Shown: positions 25,923 through 34,347 of the stretch, piece after piece
Position numbering within the stretch: position 1 is the stretch's first letter
How the letters are laid out: each line of letters starts with the position of its first letter
NCBI GenBank assembly: GCA_021298395.1
Contig: JAJTFH010000006.1
Location: forward strand, 1 to 45,334
Reading direction: 5' to 3'
Source of the DNA: Gemmatimonadota bacterium
GTDB taxonomy: Bacteria > Gemmatimonadota > Gemmatimonadetes > Gemmatimonadales > Gemmatimonadaceae
DNA: 45,334 nucleotides
Made by a program: the position numbers and the translations under genes
Notes under the pieces: model-generated
Seen by the model: only the letters and a program-made list of their open reading frames with translations
What the model was told of the DNA's origin: nothing
The model's database searches: none

Positions 25923-28900
25923 TGGCCCTCCCTCTCCTCGTCGAGCGCCTCGCCGCGCTCCCCGCCTTCCGCAGCCTCACCCAGTCGCTCCCGACGGTGA
26001 ACGGCACCCTTTCCGTGACCGGACTCGCCGGGTCAGCCGATGCGGTGCTCATCTCGGCACTCGCCACCGCGGAGCCGAACCGCCTCTTCGTCATCATCGC
26101 CGATCAGCTCCCGGAGGCGGAGCGCTGGCTGGGGGATCTGCAGGCGGTGCTCTCGAGCGAACAGGTGGCGCTCTATCCCCCGCGCGAAGGGTTCGGCGAG
26201 ATCGAGCCACACGCCGAGATCGCGGGGGAGCGCGTGGAGACGCTGGAGGCGCTCGCGCGAGGCGGGATCCGCGTGCTCCTCACCACCGCGCGCGCGGTGC
26301 AGGAGCGGACACGCCTCCCGCGCGCCCTCGCCGAGGCGCGGCTCGTCCTGCGGCGCGGCGAGAGTTGGCGACTCGAGGACCTGACGGCGCATCTCGATCG
26401 CGTCGGCTTCACGCGCGTCCCCGTGGTGGAGGATGTCGCCGAGTACTGCGTGCGCGGCGGGATCGTCGACATCTACGGCTTCGGGATGCGGGCGCCGGTG
26501 CGCTTGGAATTCTGGGGCGACCAACTCGAGGCGGTGCGCGCCTTCGACATCGCGACGCAGCGGATGACCGCGACGCTCGATGAGGTGACCGTCCTCCCGG
26601 TGGAGGTGCAGGGCAACGACGACGAGGACGAGGGCGCCGTCTCGCGGGTGAGTCTTCCCGATCTCTGGCCCGCGGGGGCGCTCCTGATCATCCCCGAGGG
26701 GGTGACCCTCGCGCCGGAGTGGAAGCGCACCTGGGAGGAGGCCGCGCACCATCTCGAGCTCGCGCGCCGGCGGGGCGAGGAGGTCGCCTCGCGCGAAGCC
26801 TTGCTCGAGGCCCCCGATCTCGTCGCGCGTCGACTGCGCACCTTCCCGACCCTCGAGCTCCGCCCGGCGGAACAGACCGACGGGCGCACCGTCACCTTCC
26901 CGATCCGCCCCCCGGAGAAGATCGAACGCGACCTCGCGCGGCTCGGCTCGCTCGTACGCGATGGCACGAACACCGTCATCCTCTGTGACAATCCGGGGCA
27001 GGCGGAGCGGCTCGAGGAGCTGCTCGATGGGATGGCGGGGGGACGCGGCGCCGCGTCGTTGGTGATCGGCACCCTCGCCGGCGGTTTCCTCCTGCCACCG
27101 CGTGGCGCGCCGGAGGGGCTCCGCGTCCTCACCGACCACGAGGTCTTTCGTCGGGAGCGACGGCTGCGTCGGAGCCGCAGATACGTCACCGGCGTCGCGC
27201 TCGAGCAGGTCACCGCGCTCAAGCCGGGTGACTATGTGGTGCATCTCGAGCACGGGATCGGGATCTATAAGGGGATGACCACCGTCATGCACGGTGAGTC
27301 GACCATCGAAGTCGCCGTCGTGGAGTACGAGGGAGGCGATCGGCTCAACGTCCCGCTCTACCGCCTGGATCAGGTGGAGAAGTACCGCGCCGCCGGGGAC
27401 GTCTCCGACGAAGCCCCACCGCCGCGCCTCCACAAGTTGGGTGGGAAGCGCTGGGCCGCGCAGCGTGACAAGACGCGCTCGGCGATCCAGGAGATGACCT
27501 CGGAGCTGCTCGACCTCTACGCGCGGCGCCGCGTCGCGAGCCGACCGCCGCATCACCCCGATGGTGCGTGGCAGAAGCAGCTCGAGAGCTCCTTCCTCTT
27601 CGAGGATACCCCAGACCAGCGGACCGCGACGAGCGCCGTGAAGCAGGACATGGAGGGGGCGCGTCCGATGGATCGCCTCCTCGTCGGTGATGTGGGCTAC
27701 GGGAAGACGGAGATCGCGGTCCGCGCCGCCTTCAAGGCGGTGCAGAGCGGACGGCAGGTCGTCGTGCTCGTCCCGACGACGGTGCTCGCCGAGCAACATG
27801 CGCGCACCTTCGGCGACCGCTTCGCCGATTTTCCCGTGCGCATCGCGGTGATGAGTCGCTTCCAGACGGTGAAGGACCAGAAGGCGGTGCTCGCGGAGCT
27901 CGCCGCCGGGACCGTGGATGTGGTGATCGGGACGCATCGCCTCCTGAGCCCCGACGTCACCTTCAAATCGCTCGGGCTCGTGATCATCGACGAGGAGCAC
28001 CGGTTCGGCGTGAAGCACAAAGAGCGGCTCAAGCAGCTCCGGCTCGAGACGGACGTGCTCACCCTCACCGCGACACCGATCCCGCGCACCCTGCATCAAT
28101 CGCTCGCGGGGCTCCGCGACCTCACGTTGATGCAGACCCCGCCGCGCGATCGCTCGCCGGTGCTCACCTCGCTCGAACCGTGGGACGATGCCGTGATCAT
28201 CGAGGGGATCGAGCGCGAGCTCGATCGCGGCGGGCAGGTCTTCTTCGTACACAACCGGGTGGAGACGATCCTCGCCGTCGCCGACCATATCCAACGGCTG
28301 GTGCCGCGCGCACGGGTCGGGGTGGGCCATGGGCAGATGCCGGAGCGAGAGCTCGAGCAGGTGATGCGGCGCTTCGTCGAGGGGGAGCTCGATGTGCTCG
28401 TCTCGACGCTCATCGTCGAGAGTGGGATCGACGTCCCGAACGCCAACACGATGTTCGTGGATCGCGCTGACCGCTTCGGGCTGGCGCAGCTCTATCAGCT
28501 GCGCGGGCGCGTGGGTCGGTCGCATCGCCGCGCCTACTGCTTCCTGATCGTCCCCGAGCAGTGCGATGAGGACGCCGAGCGTCGCCTGCGCGTCCTCGAG
28601 CATCACACCGAGCTCGGGGCGGGGTACCGGATCGCGCTCCGCGACATGGAACTCCGTGGTGCCGGTAATCTCTTGGGCCCCGAGCAGTCGGGGTTCGTGC
28701 ACGCCGTCGGGTTCGACCTCTATCTCCGGATGCTCGAGGAGACGGTCACGCGGATCCAGCGGGGCGACGCCGCACCGCCCTCGCCCCCCGCGGACATCAC
28801 CCTCGACCTCCCGAGCTACCTCCCCGACGAGTACGTCGCCGCCCCGGAGGTCAAGCTCGACCTCTATCGCCGCCTCGGCGCGGCGACCGCCGTGGAGCAG

Positions 28901-29230
28901 GTCGACCTCATCCGCGAGGAGATCCGTGACCGGTTCGGCCCCATCCCGGAGCCGGCGGAGGCCTACCTCGCCGCCGCCCGCCTCCGGCGCCTTGGGGCCC
29001 CCTTGGGGGTCGAGGGGATTCTGGTGCATGGCTCCGAGGCCCGTATTACCTTCCGTGCGGACGCGGTCCCACGTCTCAAGCCCCTCGCGGCGGCCTTCCG
29101 AGACGTGCAGTTCCAGGTCGACGTTCGACGGGTGCAGCCCCTCTCGCTCAAGCTCACGCGGCTGGGGGGCGCGACGCTGTTGGATGGCCTGATCCGGGCG
29201 CTGCGCACCATCACCCCTGAGCTGACCTGA
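25922..29230 (+). CDS. mfd: transcription-repair coupling factor
   Basis: This 1102-residue DNA translocase displaces RNA polymerase stalled at lesions and recruits UvrA. Visible order: UvrB-like domains 1-3 (residues 1 to about 400), RNA-polymerase-interacting domain with GDYVVHLEHGIGIYKGM (about 436-452), helicase motif I GDVGYGKTEIA (about 588-598), motif II DEEHRFGV (about 689-696), motif III TATPIPRTLHQ, motif VI QLRGRVGRS, the translocation motif ELRGAGNLLG and the C-terminal UvrA-masking domain (about 960-1102). It is slightly shorter than the E. coli protein, as is common. Translation is coupled to the BatA-like gene through the shared TGATG. Confidence 0.98.
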   Translation: MALPLLVERLAALPAFRSLTQSLPTVNGTLSVTGLAGSADAVLISALATAEPNRLFVIIADQLPEAERWLGDLQAVLSSEQVALYPPREGFGEIEPHAEIAGERVETLEALARGGIRVLLTTARAVQERTRLPRALAEARLVLRRGESWRLEDLTAHLDRVGFTRVPVVEDVAEYCVRGGIVDIYGFGMRAPVRLEFWGDQLEAVRAFDIATQRMTATLDEVTVLPVEVQGNDDEDEGAVSRVSLPDLWPAGALLIIPEGVTLAPEWKRTWEEAAHHLELARRRGEEVASREALLEAPDLVARRLRTFPTLELRPAEQTDGRTVTFPIRPPEKIERDLARLGSLVRDGTNTVILCDNPGQAERLEELLDGMAGGRGAASLVIGTLAGGFLLPPRGAPEGLRVLTDHEVFRRERRLRRSRRYVTGVALEQVTALKPGDYVVHLEHGIGIYKGMTTVMHGESTIEVAVVEYEGGDRLNVPLYRLDQVEKYRAAGDVSDEAPPPRLHKLGGKRWAAQRDKTRSAIQEMTSELLDLYARRRVASRPPHHPDGAWQKQLESSFLFEDTPDQRTATSAVKQDMEGARPMDRLLVGDVGYGKTEIAVRAAFKAVQSGRQVVVLVPTTVLAEQHARTFGDRFADFPVRIAVMSRFQTVKDQKAVLAELAAGTVDVVIGTHRLLSPDVTFKSLGLVIIDEEHRFGVKHKERLKQLRLETDVLTLTATPIPRTLHQSLAGLRDLTLMQTPPRDRSPVLTSLEPWDDAVIIEGIERELDRGGQVFFVHNRVETILAVADHIQRLVPRARVGVGHGQMPERELEQVMRRFVEGELDVLVSTLIVESGIDVPNANTMFVDRADRFGLAQLYQLRGRVGRSHRRAYCFLIVPEQCDEDAERRLRVLEHHTELGAGYRIALRDMELRGAGNLLGPEQSGFVHAVGFDLYLRMLEETVTRIQRGDAAPPSPPADITLDLPSYLPDEYVAAPEVKLDLYRRLGAATAVEQVDLIREEIRDRFGPIPEPAEAYLAAARLRRLGAPLGVEGILVHGSEARITFRADAVPRLKPLAAAFRDVQFQVDVRRVQPLSLKLTRLGGATLLDGLIRALRTITPELT

Positions 29231-29260
29231 AACCGTCCCCCCCACCCTTCTCCACTCGTC

Positions 29261-30724
29261 ATGACTCGTCTTCGTCTCTTCGGCGCCTCGGCGCTCCTCG
29301 TCCTCGGCCTCACCGGCTGTGAGGGGCTCAAGCGGGCCCTCACGGCGCACACCGACGTCGTCGCGCGCGTCGGCTCGCAGGAGCTCACCGTGCAGCGCCT
29401 CACCGAGCTCCTCGGCGACTCGGAGGTCCCGCTCCGCCCCGACGCGATCCGCTCGATCGCGCAGCTCTGGGTGAACTACCAGCTCGTCGCGCTCGCCGCC
29501 GCGGAGGGAGACACCCTCGGGACCATCGAGGACGCCGACGCCGGCATGTGGGCGGCCCTCGCGCAGCTCAAGTTCCGCGAGGTGCAGGAGGTCATCGGGA
29601 AGGACTGGGGCACCGTCGACTCGACCGTCTTCGAGCAGAAGTACAACGAGGGGGTCCTCCTCGGCGCGCAGCACATCCTCATCGCCAAGCAGCCCGAAGG
29701 GGTCTCGCCGGAGAAGAACGCCGCGCTGAAGGCCGAGGCCGAGCGGATCGCGAAGACCATCACCGCGGCGACCTTCGCCGACGTCGTGAAGCGTCGCTCC
29801 GACGATCCGGGCTCCAAGGAGCGCGCCGGCAGCTACGGCGTCTTCCCGCGCGGCCAGATGGTTCCCGAGTTCGACGCGGGGATTCTCTCGGTGAAGCCGG
29901 GGGAGATCACCGGGGTCGTCGAGTCACAGTTCGGATTTCACATCATCCGCCGGCACACCTTCGCGGAGATCAAGGACCAGTTCGGGCCGGCGTACGCCTC
30001 GATCGCGGCGCAGGCGGCAGAGAGCACCTACTTCGCGACGATGGACAGCACGGCGCAGGTGAAGGTCAAGCCGAGCGCAGCCAAGCTCGTGAAGGCGATC
30101 GCCGAGGATCCCGATGGTTTCCGCACCGACAAGACGGTCATCGCGACGTCGAAGCCGGTGACGATGACCGCGGCGCGTGTGGCCCAGTGGATGGCCGCCT
30201 TCCCGCCGCAGTCGCGGGTGCGGGCACAGGTCGCGCAGGCGCCGGATTCGGTGATCCCGACCTTTGTCGAGAACCTCATGCGGAACGAGCTCGTGCTCCG
30301 GGTGGCCGACTCGCTCAAGATCACGCTCGACACCGCCGAGGTGAACCAGGTTCGCGGGGCCTTCTTCAGCGGGGTGAAGGGGGTCATGGAGGCGCTCCGC
30401 GTGACGCCGGCGCAGCTCGCCGACAGCGCGACGGATGAGGGCGCGCGCGTGACGCTCGCGTCGGCCCGCGTGGATGCCTTCCTCGCGCAGGTGATCCGGA
30501 ACGAGGTGCAGTATGTCGAGGTGCCGGAGCAGCTCGCGAGCGTGCTGCGCGGACGCTTCGATCACCGGGTGACGCCCGCTGGCCTCGATCGCGTGCTCGC
30601 CGAGGCGACCAAGCGCCGTGCCGTGGCGGACTCGGCGCGTGCGGCGAACATGCCGCCCTCCGCGGTGCCGATGGGCCCGCCGACCGAGGCGCCCGCCCCG
30701 ACCGCACCCGTCCAGCAGCCGTAA
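29261..30724 (+). CDS. parvulin-type peptidyl-prolyl isomerase lipoprotein (SurA/PrsA-like)
   Basis: This 487-residue protein starts with a lipoprotein signal (lipobox LTGC, Cys20). A SurA-type N-terminal helical region follows (about 30-125), then one parvulin (PpiC) domain of about 100 residues (about 130-235; AQHILIA at its start, SDDPGSKERAGSYG and QFGFHIIRR in the middle and end). A long helical C-terminal half ends in a Pro/Ala-rich tail. Such periplasmic or membrane-tethered foldases assist outer-membrane protein maturation. It starts 30 bases after mfd with no Shine-Dalgarno sequence, and its stop directly abuts the next SurA-like gene. Confidence 0.88.
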   Translation: MTRLRLFGASALLVLGLTGCEGLKRALTAHTDVVARVGSQELTVQRLTELLGDSEVPLRPDAIRSIAQLWVNYQLVALAAAEGDTLGTIEDADAGMWAALAQLKFREVQEVIGKDWGTVDSTVFEQKYNEGVLLGAQHILIAKQPEGVSPEKNAALKAEAERIAKTITAATFADVVKRRSDDPGSKERAGSYGVFPRGQMVPEFDAGILSVKPGEITGVVESQFGFHIIRRHTFAEIKDQFGPAYASIAAQAAESTYFATMDSTAQVKVKPSAAKLVKAIAEDPDGFRTDKTVIATSKPVTMTAARVAQWMAAFPPQSRVRAQVAQAPDSVIPTFVENLMRNELVLRVADSLKITLDTAEVNQVRGAFFSGVKGVMEALRVTPAQLADSATDEGARVTLASARVDAFLAQVIRNEVQYVEVPEQLASVLRGRFDHRVTPAGLDRVLAEATKRRAVADSARAANMPPSAVPMGPPTEAPAPTAPVQQP

Positions 30725-32065
30725 GTGATCGCGACGCTGCATCAGCGCGTTCGGCGTCTCCTCGCCGCGAGTCTCGCCGCCGTCACCTGCGTGACGGCGG
30801 TCGAGGCGCAGCAGCGGACGGGGCGCGACATCGAGGTCGATCGGGTGGTGGGGGTCGTGGGCAAACACCCGATCCTCCTCAGCGAGGTGCTCGAGGCGAT
30901 CAACTTCGCTCGGAGCCGTGGGTTGCAGGTGCCGCAGGACAGCGCGGCGCAGGTCACCCTTGCGCGCGAGTTCCTGAACAGCATCATCGACAAGGAAGTC
31001 CTGATCGCGGTCGCCAAGGACTACAAGATCGAGGTGACCGAGGTCGACGTCGCCGCGGCCGTCGATCAGCAGGTCGATGGCGCGCGCAAGCAGTTCCAGA
31101 GCGAACAGCAGTACCGACAGGCGCTCCAGCAGGAGGGGTTCGGGACGCCGGAGGAATACCGCAAGAAGGCGATCGAATCGGCGATCCGGGATGAGCAGCA
31201 GCGGCGCGCGATCGACTCGCTGCGTGCCAAGGGGCGTCTGGCGCCGGCGAACATCACGGAGCGCGAGGTGGAGGAGGCCTTCCAGCGGCTCAAGCGGGAG
31301 CTCCCGCCGCGGCCGGAGTTGGTCGCGTTCCGCCAGGTGGTCGTGGAGCCGACGCCGAGCGAGGCCAGTGTCGAGCGCGCTCGGACACTGGCTGATTCGC
31401 TCCGGCTCGCGCTGGAGGCGGGGGCCGACTTCGACTCGCTCGCCCGGCGATTCTCCGAGGATCCCGGTTCCGCCGTACGCGGGGGCGACCTCGATTGGCA
31501 GCGGCGCGGCGTCATGGTACCGGAGTTCGAGCGGATGATGTTCGCGCTCCAGCCCAATCGCATCAGCCCCCTGGTGAAGACCACGTATGGCTTCCATGTC
31601 ATCCGGGTCGATCGGGTGCGGGCCGCCGAGGTGCGCGCACGCCACATCCTGATCAAGCCATCGGTCGACACGGCGGATGTGCGCATCGCGCGAGAGCGGG
31701 CGGATTCGATGCGGACCCTCTGGGCCGCAGGAACCTCGTTCGACACAGTGGTTGCGCGCTTCCATGACACCGATGAGGAGCGCGCGATCCCCGATGGGTT
31801 TCCCCGTGATTCCCTCCCCGCGGAGTATCGGGTGGCGTTGAAGGGGGTCGCCGAGCGTGGGCTCTCCGAGGTCTTCGCGATCCCCGATCCGATGTCCGGC
31901 TACAACAAGTGGGCGGTCGCGCAGGTGCTCGCGATCAAGCCCCCCGGGGAGTACTCGCTCGCGGAGAATCAGGAGCGGATCCGCAAGCAGCTCCGCGAGG
32001 AGAAGTCGATCCGCCGCACGCTCGACAACCTCCGGCGCGAGATGTACGTCTCCCTCCGATTGTGA
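30725..32065 (+). CDS. surA: periplasmic chaperone/PPIase SurA-like with two parvulin domains
   Basis: This 446-residue protein has a signal peptide (about 1-29, ending VEAQQ), a SurA N-terminal chaperone region (about 35-190; EVDRVVGVVGKHPILLSEV) and two parvulin domains: about 195-300 (SEDPGSAVRGGDLDW, YGFHVIRVD) and about 302-410 (RARHILIKPS, weaker at its end). SurA escorts beta-barrel proteins across the periplasm. GTG at 30725 follows the previous TAA with no gap. The gene's stop overlaps pdxA as GTGA. surA next to pdxA is also the order in enterobacteria, which supports the name. Confidence 0.88.
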   Translation: MIATLHQRVRRLLAASLAAVTCVTAVEAQQRTGRDIEVDRVVGVVGKHPILLSEVLEAINFARSRGLQVPQDSAAQVTLAREFLNSIIDKEVLIAVAKDYKIEVTEVDVAAAVDQQVDGARKQFQSEQQYRQALQQEGFGTPEEYRKKAIESAIRDEQQRRAIDSLRAKGRLAPANITEREVEEAFQRLKRELPPRPELVAFRQVVVEPTPSEASVERARTLADSLRLALEAGADFDSLARRFSEDPGSAVRGGDLDWQRRGVMVPEFERMMFALQPNRISPLVKTTYGFHVIRVDRVRAAEVRARHILIKPSVDTADVRIARERADSMRTLWAAGTSFDTVVARFHDTDEERAIPDGFPRDSLPAEYRVALKGVAERGLSEVFAIPDPMSGYNKWAVAQVLAIKPPGEYSLAENQERIRKQLREEKSIRRTLDNLRREMYVSLRL

Positions 32066-32994
32066 CGAGGCCCGCGATCGCCATCACGCTGGGAGACCCG
32101 CGTGGGATCGGTCCGGAGATCGTCCGCTCAGCGCTCGCGACCTCCGGGATCGCGGGCGCTGCGCGCATCGTGGTGGTCGGCCCTCGTGGCACGGGGGTGC
32201 CGGTGGATGAGGCGGTGGGGGATTGGGCCGGTGGCGTCGGTCCCAGTCCGGATACCGAAGCGGGGCGCGAGCGCGATGCGCTGGCGGGGCGGTTGGCCGG
32301 GCTCGCGATCGAGCGGGCGGTGGCGATGGCGCGCGCGGGTGAGGTGCAGGGGATCGTGACCGCCCCGATCGACAAGGCCGCCTTCCATCGCGGTGGCTAC
32401 GACGCCCCCGGCCACACCGAGTTCCTGGAACAGCTCACCGGCGCACCGACGGTGATGATGCTCGCCTCGCCTAAGCTCCGGGTGGTCCTGGCGACCACAC
32501 ACCTCGCACTCCGCGACGTCCCGGCGGCGCTCACGCGCGAGCGGCTCGAGCGAACGATCACCGTCACGCGGCGCGGGCTCCAGGAGTGGTTCGGGATCGC
32601 GCGGCCGCGGCTCGCGCTCGCGGCGCTCAATCCCCACGTCGGGGATCATGGGCGCTTCGGGAGCGAGGATGACACCCTCTTGGCGCCGGTTGCGCGCGAG
32701 CTGGGGGTCGCGGGCCCGATCCCCGCGGACACCGTCTTCGTACGCGCGATCCACGGGGAGTTCGACGCGGTCATCGCCCCCTATCACGATGTGGGGATGA
32801 CGGCGATCAAGGTGGCGAGCTTCGGGGAGGGGGTGAACATCACCTTGGGACTCCCCTTCCCACGGACCTCACCCGATCATGGCACCGCACTCGATATCGC
32901 GGGGACCGGTCGCGCGCGCGCCGACTCGATGGTCGAGGCGATCCGCCTCGCCCTCACCCTGATCAGCCGCCGAGTTCCACCGCCAGTTTCGTGA
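32062..32994 (+). CDS. pdxA: 4-hydroxythreonine-4-phosphate dehydrogenase
   Basis: This 310-residue enzyme of pyridoxal phosphate synthesis oxidises 4-phosphohydroxy-L-threonine with NAD. It shows the family motifs: ITLGDPRGIGPEIV at the start, TAPIDKAAF, GHTEFL (metal His), ALNPHVGDHGRFG (second metal His) and PYHDVGMTAIK (third metal His), then FGEGVNITLGLPFPRTSPDHGTA. The start is GTG 32062 overlapping the surA stop; longer frames upstream are artefacts. The last 32 bases overlap the 3' end of the convergent CBS-protein gene, so the two mRNAs are complementary there. Confidence 0.96.
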   Translation: MTRPAIAITLGDPRGIGPEIVRSALATSGIAGAARIVVVGPRGTGVPVDEAVGDWAGGVGPSPDTEAGRERDALAGRLAGLAIERAVAMARAGEVQGIVTAPIDKAAFHRGGYDAPGHTEFLEQLTGAPTVMMLASPKLRVVLATTHLALRDVPAALTRERLERTITVTRRGLQEWFGIARPRLALAALNPHVGDHGRFGSEDDTLLAPVARELGVAGPIPADTVFVRAIHGEFDAVIAPYHDVGMTAIKVASFGEGVNITLGLPFPRTSPDHGTALDIAGTGRARADSMVEAIRLALTLISRRVPPPVS

Positions 32995-34258
32995 TCCGGC
33001 GCCCGTCCATCTCGTGGACGGTGAACTGCGCCCCACCCCCGCTCGCGCGGTCCCCCACCATCGGGAGGCGCCCCAACAGGCCGAAGACGTAGCCGCCGAC
33101 GGTGGTGAAATCCTCCTCGGGGATCGTGAGGTCGAGCTCCGTGTTGAGTTCCCCGATGTTGGTGTCACCGGCGATCACCCGGGCCCCGGTCGGCGCCGGC
33201 TCCACGGCGGGGGCCTCATCGTATTCGTCGAGGATCTCCCCGACGATCTCCTCGAGGAGGTCCTCCATCGTCACCATGCCGGCCGTTCCGCCATACTCGT
33301 CGAGCACCACCGCGAGATGCTCCTTGCGCCGCTTGAAGTCGGCGAGCACATCCTCGACCTCACGCGAGCCTGGCACCACGTGGACGGGGCGGAGCGCGGC
33401 GGCGAGTCGGAAGCCCTCGGGGTCGCGGTGCAGGGCGCGGAGGAGATCTTTGGCGTGCACCATCCCGACGATGTCATCCATCGTCTCTCGGTACACGGGG
33501 TAGCGCGAGAATCCGGCCTCGTTGACCGCTTGGATCGCCTCGTCGAGCGAGGCCTCGAGCGGGATCGCGACCATCGCGGTACGCGGGGTCATCACCTCGC
33601 GCGCGTTCTTCTCCGAGAACTCGAAGACCCCGCCGAGGATCCGCGCCTCCGATTGCTCGAGGTGGCCGCTCTCCTCCGCCTGTTCCACGAGGAGCCGGAG
33701 CTCATCGGCGGAGTGCGGGGTCTCCTCCTCCGAGGTGACCGGCTGTCCGAGGGCGCGGAGCAGAAGGTTCGACGACCCATTCAGGACCCAGATGAAGGGG
33801 CCCATCACCCAGGTGAAGGCGAGGATCGGCGGGGCCAGCCACTTGGCGAAGACCTCGGGATGGTTCAGCGACAGCGCGCGCGGGGCGAGTTCGCCCAACA
33901 CCACGTGGAGGTAGGTGACGACGGTGATCGCGATCGCGGCGGCGACCCCAACGCGCACCCCCACCTCGAGCGGGAGGGGGAGGGCGACGAACCAGTGCTC
34001 GAGGGCCTCACCCAACGTCGATTCCGCGACCCAGCCGAGCCCGAGCGAGGCGAGGGTGATCCCCAACTGGCCGGCGGAGAGGACGGGCGTGAGATTGCTC
34101 CGGGAGGTCGCCTTCACGGCGAATCTGGCCATCAGGTCCCCGGACCGGACCATCGCCTCCAGGCGTGATCGGCGGGCGCGCACGAGGGCGAACTCCACCG
34201 CGACGAAGAAGGCGTTGAGGAGGAGCAGCGCGACGATGGCGAGGATCTTGGCGACCAT
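32963..34258 (-). CDS. CorC/HlyC-family membrane protein with CBS domains
   Basis: This 431-residue protein has the CNNM/DUF21 transmembrane domain (about 1-190; helices near 3-24, 62-84, 97-120 and 130-155), a CBS pair (about 205-330; VMTPRTAMVAI and SRYPVYRETMDDIVGMVHAKDLL) and a C-terminal CorC_HlyC domain (about 345-430; GDTNIGELN and FTTVGGYVFGLLGRLP). The family is linked to Mg or Co efflux and stress resistance; it is often misnamed hemolysin. ATG 34258 lies 6 bases after a TACCTT box with no Shine-Dalgarno sequence. The 3' end overlaps pdxA on the opposite strand by 32 bases. Confidence 0.93.
   Translation of the reverse strand: MVAKILAIVALLLLNAFFVAVEFALVRARRSRLEAMVRSGDLMARFAVKATSRSNLTPVLSAGQLGITLASLGLGWVAESTLGEALEHWFVALPLPLEVGVRVGVAAAIAITVVTYLHVVLGELAPRALSLNHPEVFAKWLAPPILAFTWVMGPFIWVLNGSSNLLLRALGQPVTSEEETPHSADELRLLVEQAEESGHLEQSEARILGGVFEFSEKNAREVMTPRTAMVAIPLEASLDEAIQAVNEAGFSRYPVYRETMDDIVGMVHAKDLLRALHRDPEGFRLAAALRPVHVVPGSREVEDVLADFKRRKEHLAVVLDEYGGTAGMVTMEDLLEEIVGEILDEYDEAPAVEPAPTGARVIAGDTNIGELNTELDLTIPEEDFTTVGGYVFGLLGRLPMVGDRASGGGAQFTVHEMDGRRITKLAVELGG
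33003..33021. terminator. 7-bp hairpin just beyond pdxA stop, inside the CBS-protein coding end
   Basis: CCGTCCA (33003-33009) and TGGACGG (33015-33021) pair around a 5-base loop. It lies 9 bases after the pdxA stop, within codons of the convergent gene, and lacks a T-tract. It could mark the 3' end of the plus-strand operon. Weak on its own, but the position parallels the hairpin at 10520. Confidence 0.3.
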
Positions 34259-34264
34259 CGGGGA

Positions 34265-34270
34265 AAGGTA
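34265..34270 (-). promoter_or_regulatory. TACCTT -10-like box before CBS-protein gene
   Basis: Read on the minus strand, TACCTT is followed by 6 bases and then the ATG at 34258. The ATG sits where transcription would be expected to begin. The divergent typA gene has a similar box 64 bases away. Confidence 0.4.
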
Positions 34271-34333
34271 GGGTGGGCGCCCGATCGGTCGCCATCGCGC
34301 TCCCTCGCCTCGCCGGTACCGGGGTCTCCCGAT

Positions 34334-34339
34334 TAGCTT
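34334..34339 (+). promoter_or_regulatory. TAGCTT -10-like box before typA
   Basis: TAGCTT is followed after 8 bases by the typA ATG (34348). Overlapping it is TATAAG (34339-34344). Either would place the transcript start at or within a few bases of the ATG. An AAGG four bases before the ATG could act as a weak ribosome site if the transcript starts earlier. Confidence 0.4.
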
Positions 34340-34347
34340 ATAAGGCT

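Noticed and set aside
26033..29674. A 1213-codon open frame antisense to mfd
   Set aside because: It mirrors mfd codon positions; the translation is rich in Arg, Glu, His and Leu with no domain. High G+C at third positions suppresses stops on the opposite strand.
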